Shown: positions 1 to 6,331 of the stretch, in pieces | Layout of the letters: each line of letters opens with the position of its first letter | Numbering within the stretch: position 1 is the stretch's first letter | NCBI GenBank assembly: GCA_937922175.1 | Contig: CAKZUU010000294.1 | Location: 1-10,357, forward strand | Direction of reading: 5' to 3' | Source of the DNA: an uncultured Gemmataceae bacterium | Lineage (GTDB): Bacteria; Planctomycetota; Planctomycetia; Gemmatales; Gemmataceae | DNA: 10,357 bases | Translations under genes and position numbers: made by a program | The notes under the pieces: generated by a model | What the model saw: the letters and a program-made list of their open reading frames with translations, nothing else | Databases searched by the model: none | Told to the model about the DNA's origin: nothing

Positions 1-88
1 AGGCAATCCCCGCTCTCGGAGCGCGAAACTTCGATTGGCTCGCCGCTTGCCTTTGCCCCTTGCTCCTGACACCTGATTGCTTCCGTCC

Positions 89-97
89 AAGGAGGGA
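89..97 (+). promoter_or_regulatory. Ribosome binding site that fixes the start of the LysM gene
   Basis: AAGGAGGGA is a near-perfect Shine-Dalgarno sequence lying 6 nt before the ATG at 104. The same frame also opens at a TTG at 77, but that codon lies upstream of this site and has no ribosome binding site of its own. ATG 104 is therefore the better start. Confidence 0.8.
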
Positions 98-103
98 CCG
101 AAA

Positions 104-1939
104 ATGAACCCGAAGAAGAAAATCGGTCTGATGGTGGCCGCCTCGTTCGCGGCGCTGGTCGGTGGCGTCCTGACGGTGAAGCAATTTCGCGGCAGCCTGA
201 ATTCACCATCGGCCACGGAACAGCCGCAACCATCGTCGTCACCCTTGGTGGCGGAGGCGTCGGCTATTTCCGATCGATCTCTTGCCGCCGAATCGTCGAC
301 CCAGGCATCAAATCCGCCTCCGCCCTTGGAGCCGGTGCCCTTGCCTGACCCGAATCAAGAATTGCCCAAACCTGATTCCCCGCCGACCGTTTCCCCGCCG
401 ACGTTGCCCGTGATGAAACCAGATGCCCAACCGCTCCCGCCGTTGTCGGTGACTCGTGACGACCCCAGCGCCGACGATCACTTCGGCGCGCCTTCGCTTC
501 CTCCGCCGAATCGTTCCCCGGGGGAGGGGAAGGACGCGGCCAGCGGGTCGGGTTCGCCGCTGCCCATCGATCCTCCTCCGGCCTTGCGTGGCGTGACCAG
601 GTCCGGAGAAGCCCCGCCCAAAACACCTCCTTTCGCGGATTTGCCGCCACCCGGCGAAATTCGACCGGCGAGTCACACCCCGACTTCCGACCCGCCGGTT
701 CTCGATCTGAACTTGCCTGCCAAGAACAAGGAGAAAGAAAAAACGAAAGGACCGCCGGTCGACGATCTGGCGCCCTTGCCCCCGATCGGCAACACACCGC
801 CGCAGCCGAACCCGATGTCGCCGCCTCCGTTGGAGTCGCCCATGCAGGAGCCTTTGCCGATACCAAATGGGGGGCCGAAACCGATCATCGAAGTGCCCCC
901 GCCACCGTCGCCGGTGAAGTTGCCGGCCAATGAACGAAACGTGGATCGAATGCCGCCAACCGCCTCGGGCAACGGCACATCGACGCTTGATTTGCCGGCA
1001 CCCGCGGAGGTCCAATTGCCCAAGGACAAGCCGTCGCCCCCGGTGGTGGTGGAGACGCCGAAAGACTCGCCGTCGTCACCCGCCCCCGTGGAAGTGCCCG
1101 TACCCTTGCCCAAACCAGGCGATCTGGTGCCGCCGCCGACGGCGAAATCGAATTCGACGATGGAAGTGCCGCCTCCAACGGTGAAGTTGAATCCGACGAT
1201 TGAAACGACGCCTCCGGCGACAACTCTGCCTCCCGCGACACCACCGATGACCTCGGCTCCTGGGGGATCGGATCTGCCGAGTCGCCCGATTACCGCACCG
1301 GCGAATGTCGAGTCGGGGCCGAAACCGCCCCAAGTGCCACCTGTCCCCGTGAGGCCGGAATCGGGTCCGACACCGCCGAGCGACTTGCCGGCCACGTTAG
1401 GCTCTCGCCCAGCCCCCGCGGATCCACTCGAAGTCCGTGTTGATAGCTACGACGAAGACTGGTACTACTGCAAACCCGGAGACACCTTGGAGTCGATCAG
1501 CCAGAAGTTCTACTACACGCCGAAGTACGAGCAGGCATTGAGGCAATACAATTTGGACCGAAACTACAAGTTGTTGTTCCGCCAAGAAAAGCCGAACCTG
1601 CCGCCCGGTGAGGTGGTCAAGGTTCCCCCGGCCCGCATCCTCGAAAGAAGCTACCCGACGTTGATCCCCGGCCATCGCCATCGCGTCCTCGAGCCGGGGA
1701 CCGCCACGAACGGAAACCCGGCGACGCCCCCCGTCAGTGCCATGGGAAGCAATCTCAACGGCATCGGCTCGCCCCGAATCTATACCGTCCGCCGCGATGG
1801 CATGACCTTGCGAGACATCGCCCGGGAAGAACTACGCGACGAAAATCAATGGACACGCATCTTTAATTTGAACCGACAATGGAATCCCAGCGCCCCGCTA
1901 CCCGTCGGCACCAGCGTCTATCTTCCGGGTTCACCGTAA
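104..1939 (+). CDS. Membrane-anchored proline-rich protein with two C-terminal LysM-like domains
   Basis: A 611-residue protein, probably held at the cytoplasmic membrane and reaching out to bind peptidoglycan. The N-terminus is MNPKKK followed by a hydrophobic stretch (about residues 7-25) with no clear cleavage site, so a signal anchor is likely. Residues of about 30-450 form a low-complexity stalk rich in Pro, Ser, Thr and Lys with many PPP runs, surely disordered. Two LysM-like units follow: residues 454-509 (YYCKPGDTLESISQKFY at the start, VVKVPP at the end) and 559-611 (IYTVRRDGMTLRDIARE at the start, GTSVYLPGSP at the end). LysM domains bind N-acetylglucosamine-containing glycans. Both copies are longer and more divergent than textbook LysM, so binding is inferred. 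No catalytic domain is visible. The gene stands alone; its upstream region is cut by the window edge, and only a short hairpin (11-23) is seen there. Confidence 0.85.
   Translation: MNPKKKIGLMVAASFAALVGGVLTVKQFRGSLNSPSATEQPQPSSSPLVAEASAISDRSLAAESSTQASNPPPPLEPVPLPDPNQELPKPDSPPTVSPPTLPVMKPDAQPLPPLSVTRDDPSADDHFGAPSLPPPNRSPGEGKDAASGSGSPLPIDPPPALRGVTRSGEAPPKTPPFADLPPPGEIRPASHTPTSDPPVLDLNLPAKNKEKEKTKGPPVDDLAPLPPIGNTPPQPNPMSPPPLESPMQEPLPIPNGGPKPIIEVPPPPSPVKLPANERNVDRMPPTASGNGTSTLDLPAPAEVQLPKDKPSPPVVVETPKDSPSSPAPVEVPVPLPKPGDLVPPPTAKSNSTMEVPPPTVKLNPTIETTPPATTLPPATPPMTSAPGGSDLPSRPITAPANVESGPKPPQVPPVPVRPESGPTPPSDLPATLGSRPAPADPLEVRVDSYDEDWYYCKPGDTLESISQKFYYTPKYEQALRQYNLDRNYKLLFRQEKPNLPPGEVVKVPPARILERSYPTLIPGHRHRVLEPGTATNGNPATPPVSAMGSNLNGIGSPRIYTVRRDGMTLRDIAREELRDENQWTRIFNLNRQWNPSAPLPVGTSVYLPGSP
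1127..1204 (+). repeat. Two tandem 39-bp coding units in the proline-rich stalk
   Basis: The units at 1127-1165 and 1166-1204 encode VPPPTAKSNSTME and VPPPTVKLNPTIE, identical at 9 of 13 residues. This suggests the stalk grew by short in-frame duplications. A related but looser segment (EVPPPPSPVKLPANE) lies earlier in the same stalk. Confidence 0.6.
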
Positions 1940-1971
1940 CTCCTCGCCGATACCTTGCAGCCTGGCGGCGG

Positions 1972-2565
1972 TTAAAAGTGCTTTCCCTTTTCGCGACCAG
2001 CGCCCCGCTTGTTTCGGGCACGCTCGGCCGAATTGCGGATCAGCGTGTTCAACGTCCGTTGCACTTCCGTTAAAATTGCACGGCTTTCCTGCATGACCGA
2101 GTTGCCGGTCCCCAACAGGACTTGCCGATCCTTTTGCAGATGCTCCAACTGTTCCCGTAAACTAACGAGATCATTCGGGAGCACGCCGGTGTTGTCGGCT
2201 CGCTGGAACACCTCGTCCATCTCTTTGCGTTCCGGCGAGCCGGTCATCCAAGTCGCATGGTGGATGAATTCGCGCACCTTGGGCAACACATAGTGGACAC
2301 GGTTCTTGGCTTTCGTCCACTGAACGATGTCGGCCTGCAATGCGTGTAGTTTCTCCTCCAAATTCAATTGCCGCCGAAATGCGGACTCCAACTCGCCGCG
2401 CGTCCCATTCATGGCGAGGCGCAACGATTCGATGCTGCTCTCCAATCCCAGAATTTTCTTCCACAGCGATTCCAACATCTGCCAGATGACACATGCTTCA
2501 GAGGCGTCTGAAGCGGTGTCTGGAGTCGTCGAGTTGATTTGGAAAGACTCGTCGGAGTGAGTCAT
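1972..2565 (-). CDS. Hypothetical coiled-coil protein, 197 aa
   Basis: I do not recognise a characterised family. The protein is soluble, with no signal peptide or membrane segment. The first 25 or so residues are Ser/Thr/Asp-rich and probably disordered. Residues 29-85 are strongly helical with heptad-like spacing (LESLWKKILGLESSIESL), and residues 131-180 form a second predicted coiled coil. A central segment (residues 94-112, PKVREFIHHATWMTGSPER) is less repetitive and may be the conserved core. The tail is very basic (RARNKRGAGREKGKH). The ATG at 2565 is preceded by TGAGGAGG (2569-2576) with a tight 3-nt spacing. The gene converges on the LysM gene with 32 bp between stops and diverges from the BlaI/M56 operon. 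A scaffold or nucleic-acid role is conceivable from the coiled coil and basic tail, but this is only a guess. Confidence 0.7.
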   Translation of the reverse strand: MTHSDESFQINSTTPDTASDASEACVIWQMLESLWKKILGLESSIESLRLAMNGTRGELESAFRRQLNLEEKLHALQADIVQWTKAKNRVHYVLPKVREFIHHATWMTGSPERKEMDEVFQRADNTGVLPNDLVSLREQLEHLQKDRQVLLGTGNSVMQESRAILTEVQRTLNTLIRNSAERARNKRGAGREKGKHF

Positions 2566-2617
2566 CGGCCTCCTCAGGACGTCGGACGTTCAGGACAAGC
2601 CATTGATGGGCACCGCC

Positions 2618-2646
2618 ATTGTCGTGGTCAACCGGAGAGTGGTCAA
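2618..2646 (-). promoter_or_regulatory. Candidate promoter of the coiled-coil gene
   Basis: On the minus strand, TTGACC (2646-2641) is followed after 17 bp by GACAAT (2623-2618). These match the sigma-70 consensus at 5 of 6 and 4 of 6 positions. The expected start near 2611 gives a leader of about 46 nt. It is a sequence match only. Confidence 0.35.
2624..2646. repeat. Direct repeat of GTGGTCAA
   Basis: GTGGTCAA occurs at 2624-2631 and again at 2639-2646, 15 bp apart. Both copies lie within the candidate minus-strand promoter, and the second copy contains its -35 hexamer. This could be a regulator site on one face of the helix, or chance. Confidence 0.3.
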
Positions 2647-2659
2647 GAAAAAATCGGCC

Positions 2660-2688
2660 TTGACACGGACTGAGATATCCGCGAGAAT
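2660..2688 (+). promoter_or_regulatory. Candidate sigma-70-type promoter of the BlaI/M56 operon
   Basis: A perfect TTGACA -35 hexamer (2660-2665) is followed after exactly 17 bp by GAGAAT (2683-2688), which matches TATAAT at 4 of 6 positions. Transcription would start around 2694-2696, inside the palindrome at 2691-2704, leaving a leader of about 40 nt before the GTG at 2735. Confidence 0.5.
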
Positions 2689-2690
2689 GA

Positions 2691-2704
2691 CCTAAAATTT
2701 TAGG
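2691..2704. promoter_or_regulatory. Perfect 14-bp palindrome, candidate BlaI-family operator
   Basis: CCTAAAATTTTAGG equals its own reverse complement. It sits just downstream of the candidate -10 element, over the expected transcription start, where a bound dimer would block the polymerase. BlaI/MecI repressors bind palindromes as dimers and repress their own operons. The sequence differs from the staphylococcal and CopY-type sites (TACA-n2-TGTA core), so the assignment rests on position and symmetry. The T-rich stretch after it (2706-2715) gives a terminator-like look, but no + strand gene ends here. Confidence 0.5.
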
Positions 2705-2734
2705 CTTTATTTTTTCGGTTGACGAGTCGCCGTT

Positions 2735-3136
2735 GTGGAAGAGCCGCGAACACCGACGCCCCGAGAATTGGCGATCTTGAAGGTGCTCTGGGAACAGGGT
2801 CCCAGCAGCGTGCGCGACGTGCATCGCCGTTTGTTGCGTGACGAGACCGTTGGCAAGGAGCTCGCTTACAATACGGTGCAGACCGTTCTTCGCATCATGG
2901 AAGAGAAGGGGTTGGTGGCGCACCGTGTCGAGGGGCGCACCTTCATTTACAGCGCCTGTTACAGTCGGGAGGAGAGTGCTCGGAGTTTCTTGCAGCGGGT
3001 GTTCGATGGGGCGGCCTCGCAGTTGATGCTCAGCCTGCTGCGAAGTGAGACGATCTCGGCTGAAGAACTGGATGAACTACAATCGCTGATTCGTCAGGCC
3101 CGAAAATCGCGCTCGGTACGGGAGGGTCAGAAGTGA
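2735..3136 (+). CDS. BlaI/MecI/CopY-family transcriptional repressor
   Basis: A 133-residue regulator, close to the usual length of the family (about 120-140). The N-terminal winged helix-turn-helix shows the family pattern: TPRELAILKVLWEQGPSSVRDV (residues 8-29, slightly shortened in this family by one turn), a recognition helix around 44-59 (AYNTVQTVLRIMEEKG) and a wing at 63-74 (HRVEGRTFIYSA). The C-terminal helices (about 77-125) should form the dimer. In the known systems BlaI is a dimeric repressor that is cleaved after the partner membrane protease is activated. The start is GTG at 2735: a TGA in the same frame at 2720 excludes longer forms, and there is no convincing Shine-Dalgarno sequence. 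The stop codon overlaps the start of the M56 gene, so the two are translationally coupled. The target is probably its own promoter. Confidence 0.93.
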   Translation: MEEPRTPTPRELAILKVLWEQGPSSVRDVHRRLLRDETVGKELAYNTVQTVLRIMEEKGLVAHRVEGRTFIYSACYSREESARSFLQRVFDGAASQLMLSLLRSETISAEELDELQSLIRQARKSRSVREGQK

Positions 3137-5214
3137 GCCTCACCACTGCCGCCGTTGCCGACTGGTTATGCCGGACCCTCGCTGCAGGTGGATTTGTCCT
3201 CGCATGGGCGTGGGTGCTGATGCGGCTCACAAGTTCCGTCCCGAACCAACGTCTGATCGGGTCGGCAGCCCTTCGCATCGCGGTTCTCGTTTCCGTCTTA
3301 ACTCTGACGCCGGCGTGGCTTTCTCTATCCAACTTGTGGCCGGCCTCGAGTGAAATGCGCACCGCGCCAAACGAGATCGAATTGGGCATCGTGGCTTCGG
3401 CCTCCGTCCCGACACCGCCGACCGAAATGGGAGAGGCGGAGCTTCGGCGTTCCTCGCATTTCGAGTCCACGATCGAGATGGCCTTGGGTACCGACTCAAT
3501 GCCTGTTGGCGCGGCAGTCGCTTCGCCCCGAGACGTTCCCCGCTCGGACCCACCCCGGGAGGATCGGCTCGTCTTTTCGCCGGACATCGACGGTTGGCGC
3601 GCGGCTGGGGCGATTTACGGAGTCGGCAGCGCTGTGATGGCGTTGTGGTGGGTCACCGGCCTCGTGGGCGTCGGGCTGATGTGGCGTCGATCGCGGGTGG
3701 CGCCGGTGTCGTTGCAAGACTTGCTCCGCTCCGTTTCGGGGCTTCGACGATGTCCGCAACTCCGCGTCGTCGATGGACTGACCCGTCCGATGTGCTGGGG
3801 CTTGGGTCAGGCGATCATCTTCTTGCCCGCAAGATTCCTCGACTTCCTCCCGCCGCAGGCGTGGCGCTGGATTCTTTCGCACGAGTCAGCGCATCTAAGA
3901 CATGCGGACACGGGGACGTTGATTTGGCTCGGACTGGCGGGCATCCTCTACTACCCCCTGCCGTGGTTTTGGTTCGTGCGACGACGCTTGCTGTTGTGTC
4001 AGGAACATTTGGCGGATCGGGCGACCATTACCGACGACGAATCGCCTGCTTACGCCGCCATGTTGCTCCAGTTGTCCCAGGTGGCGGGCCGATCACGCCT
4101 GCCTTGGAGTTATTCAATTTTGGGAAACTCTTCGGACCTGTATTGGAGGATTACCATGCTGTTAAACCGATCGCGACGAGACACCCACCAGCAGCGAGGC
4201 TGGGCGATGCTGTCGTTGCTGAGTCTGCTGGCCGTTGCCGTCTTGGTAGCGGGAATGGGCTGGAACGCCGGTGTTTCGGCTGCCGGCCCGGACGACGACA
4301 AAGACCAACCCAACAAGAGCCAACCCGAGCCGAAGAAGGATCCGGCTCCAGACGCTGAGCCGATCAAACCGCAACCCGGTGAGAAGTTTGTCCGACCGCG
4401 CGATCTCCGCAACTTAGCTCGACCTCGTCTCGAGGAGAACAATTTTGCGGAGTTTGAGAAACGCATGCAGCAGTGGATGGAGGAAATGCAGAAGCGCTTC
4501 GGTCAGATGCAACCGGGTCTTGGCGGCTTTGTGTTTCCGAATTTTCCGGGATTTGGCAACGTGCCTCCGCAGACCCCCGGCCGCCTCGGAGTCATGGTGG
4601 AAGCGCCGAGCGACGCCATGATCGAGCAACTCGATCTGCCCGAGGGACAGGGGTTGGTGGTGGGTGAGGTGATACCGGACTCCCCGGCGGCCAAAGCCGG
4701 TCTCAAGCCGCACGACATCTTGTTGGAGTTCAACGGCAAACCCGTGCCGAACAACCCGCAAGACTTCCGGGCGATGGTCGGCGACATCAAGGCGGACACG
4801 GAGGTCAGCGCGGTCGTCATGCGAAAAGGCAAGCGCGAAACGATAAAGGGCATCAAGTTGCCGGAGGTCAAATCCGATCCGGCAGATCCCCTCGCCGGTG
4901 GGCTGATCCCGCTACCGAAATTTCCACCCGCACCGGCCATCATCGAAGGTTTTGGCGGCGCGGTGGCAGGTGGTCCTGGGAGTCGATCGTTGTCGATTCA
5001 AATCTCCAATAATCGCTTCTCGGTTCAGTCAGCCGAGGACAATGTCTCGATCCGATTGTCGGGAAAAATTGAAGACGGCAAACGTGTCGTGAACGACATC
5101 GAGATCGTTGATGGCGAGGAGAAGCACAGCTACGACAACCTCGACCATGTCCCAGAGCAGTATCGTGGTCGCATCGGGGAACTGCTCAAACGCATCTCGG
5201 TCAAAGGGAAGTAA
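3133..5214 (+). CDS. M56-family (BlaR1-like) membrane zinc metallopeptidase with PDZ domain
   Basis: A 693-residue membrane protease, the likely sensor and activator partner of the upstream repressor. Hydrophobic segments lie at about 12-32, 45-68 and 157-181. The catalytic part carries the zinc motif HESAH (residues 250-254) and a downstream CQEHLAD with E291 as probable third ligand, as expected for M56. A further hydrophobic stretch lies at 259-283 and a last TM at 357-378. The remainder should be extracytoplasmic: a charged Pro/Lys segment, a Met-rich amphipathic helix (437-470), a PDZ domain (about 483-575, starting GRLGVMV, with GLVVGEVIPDSPAAKAGLKPHDILLEFNG as its core pattern at 509-537), and an unassigned C-terminal domain (617-693). 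BlaR1 instead has a penicillin-binding sensor there; none is seen. The GTG start overlaps the repressor stop (GTGA) behind a strong GGGAGGG (3120-3126). The protein is intact. Confidence 0.92.
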   Translation: MSLTTAAVADWLCRTLAAGGFVLAWAWVLMRLTSSVPNQRLIGSAALRIAVLVSVLTLTPAWLSLSNLWPASSEMRTAPNEIELGIVASASVPTPPTEMGEAELRRSSHFESTIEMALGTDSMPVGAAVASPRDVPRSDPPREDRLVFSPDIDGWRAAGAIYGVGSAVMALWWVTGLVGVGLMWRRSRVAPVSLQDLLRSVSGLRRCPQLRVVDGLTRPMCWGLGQAIIFLPARFLDFLPPQAWRWILSHESAHLRHADTGTLIWLGLAGILYYPLPWFWFVRRRLLLCQEHLADRATITDDESPAYAAMLLQLSQVAGRSRLPWSYSILGNSSDLYWRITMLLNRSRRDTHQQRGWAMLSLLSLLAVAVLVAGMGWNAGVSAAGPDDDKDQPNKSQPEPKKDPAPDAEPIKPQPGEKFVRPRDLRNLARPRLEENNFAEFEKRMQQWMEEMQKRFGQMQPGLGGFVFPNFPGFGNVPPQTPGRLGVMVEAPSDAMIEQLDLPEGQGLVVGEVIPDSPAAKAGLKPHDILLEFNGKPVPNNPQDFRAMVGDIKADTEVSAVVMRKGKRETIKGIKLPEVKSDPADPLAGGLIPLPKFPPAPAIIEGFGGAVAGGPGSRSLSIQISNNRFSVQSAEDNVSIRLSGKIEDGKRVVNDIEIVDGEEKHSYDNLDHVPEQYRGRIGELLKRISVKGK

Positions 5215-5243
5215 GACCCGGGGCTGACCAGCGACAAAGTTTT

Positions 5244-5279
5244 CGGCCCGGCCACAATTGTGACCGGGCCGGGCTTTTT
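5244..5279 (+). terminator. Strong rho-independent terminator of the BlaI/M56 operon
   Basis: CGGCCCGG (5244-5251) pairs perfectly with CCGGGCCG (5264-5271), and a T5 run follows at 5275-5279. The loop contains the palindrome CACAATTGTG (5253-5262), which can extend the stem past one C/A mismatch. It lies 29 bp after the M56 stop and lacks a T-run for the opposite strand, so it acts in one direction. The MoxR operon downstream therefore needs its own promoter within about 5280-5336; the best -10-like hexamer there is TATCTT (5284-5289), without a good -35. Confidence 0.9.
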
Positions 5280-5336
5280 CTGTTATCTTAGGCAACACAC
5301 GCCGTCGATCGTGCCGAGACTCGCTGGGAGACAAAT

Positions 5337-6323
5337 GTGAGTTCCGAGTCGGTTGATGTCCGCGCCGTGGCCTCGCGCCTGCTGACGAACATGGAACAGG
5401 TCATCGTCGGCAAGCGCCCGCAAATCCTGCTGACATTGACCGCTTATCTGTGCGAAGGCCACGTCCTTCTGGAGGATGTTCCTGGGGTGGCCAAGACGAT
5501 GTTGGCCCGGGCCTTGGCCAAGAGCGTCGGTTGCACGTTCAAGCGCATTCAGTGTACCCCCGACTTGCTACCCACCGATGTGACAGGGGTGTCCGTTTTT
5601 AATCAGAAGTCCGCCGAGTTCGAATTCCGCCCCGGACCAATCTTCGCCCAGACGGTGCTGGCCGATGAAATCAACCGCGCCACACCGCGGACGCAAGCGG
5701 CGTTGCTTGAGGCGATGGCGGAGCGCCGCGTCACGGTTGACGGAAATACCTACACCCTCAAGGCACCTTTCCTGGTCATCGCGACGCAAAACCCCATCGA
5801 TCATGAGGGAACTTTCCCCCTGCCCGAGGCGCAACTCGACCGTTTTCTCATTCGCCTCAGTCTCGGCTACCCCAGCCTTGAGGAAGAGTCGCGAATGCTC
5901 ACCGTGTTGAAACAGGGACACCCCATCGACAGCCTCAATCCGGTCGTGTCGGCCTCGGATATCCTCAAGGCGCAAGAGGCGATTCGGCACGTGCATGTGG
6001 ATGAGAAGGTCCGCCTGTACATTTTGCAAATCATTCATGCTACTCGCGAGCATGAGGACGTCGCCCTTGGGGGGAGTCCGCGTGCCTCGATCGCCCTGTT
6101 TCGGACGGCCCAAGCGTGGGCGGCCATTCAGGGCCGCGATTTTGTCCTGCCTGATGATGTCAAGCGGATGTGCCTGCCCGTGCTGGGGCATCGACTGATT
6201 CTCAAACCTGAGAGCCGCCTCCGCCGACGAACGGTGGCGGCCGTGGTCAACGAGGTCATTTCCGACATCAAGGTTCCGATCCTGTCCCAACAGATGGCCG
6301 CGGCGAGGGACTCGTTCGACTGA
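5337..6323 (+). CDS. MoxR-family AAA+ ATPase
   Basis: A 328-residue cytosolic ATPase of typical MoxR length. Motifs in order: Walker A EDVPGVAKT (46-54, K53 and T54, the usual MoxR variant), Walker B VLADEINRA (107-115, D110 and E111), the strongly conserved TQAALLEAMAE (119-129), sensor 1 ATQNP (149-153), LPEAQLDRF with the probable arginine finger R169 (162-170), and sensor 2 GSPRAS (246-251, R249). MoxR proteins work as hexameric chaperone-like machines that mature or activate partner proteins, often together with DUF58 or von Willebrand A proteins encoded beside them. The GTG start at 5337 has GGGAG (5326-5330) 6 nt upstream. An overlapping ATG at 5335 is followed at once by TGA and cannot be used. 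It is the first gene of a three-gene operon, 8 bp from DUF58. Confidence 0.95.
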   Translation: MSSESVDVRAVASRLLTNMEQVIVGKRPQILLTLTAYLCEGHVLLEDVPGVAKTMLARALAKSVGCTFKRIQCTPDLLPTDVTGVSVFNQKSAEFEFRPGPIFAQTVLADEINRATPRTQAALLEAMAERRVTVDGNTYTLKAPFLVIATQNPIDHEGTFPLPEAQLDRFLIRLSLGYPSLEEESRMLTVLKQGHPIDSLNPVVSASDILKAQEAIRHVHVDEKVRLYILQIIHATREHEDVALGGSPRASIALFRTAQAWAAIQGRDFVLPDDVKRMCLPVLGHRLILKPESRLRRRTVAAVVNEVISDIKVPILSQQMAAARDSFD

Positions 6324-6331
6324 GACCGATC

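Noticed and set aside
77..103. TTG at 77 as the start of the LysM gene
   Set aside because: It lies upstream of the excellent ribosome binding site at 89-97, which points to ATG 104.
730..750. A-rich tract in the LysM gene as a programmed frameshift site
   Set aside because: The reading frame continues uninterrupted to the LysM domains, and no alternative frame of interest joins there.
264..1395. Several long minus-strand frames opposite the proline-rich stalk
   Set aside because: They are Gly- or Arg-rich mirror images of proline codons, have no recognisable domain, and lie opposite a gene with a clear start and LysM domains.
2691..2716. Palindrome plus T-rich tract read as a rho-independent terminator
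   Set aside because: The stem would be AT-rich and weak, and no + strand gene ends upstream of it. Operator or leader sequence is a better explanation.
3594..4358. A + strand frame of 254 codons inside the M56 gene
   Set aside because: Arg- and Gly-rich sequence in the wrong frame of a gene whose own frame shows the zinc motif and TM segments.
5568..6290. A minus-strand frame of 240 codons opposite MoxR
   Set aside because: The + strand carries every MoxR motif in order; the minus frame shows no domain.
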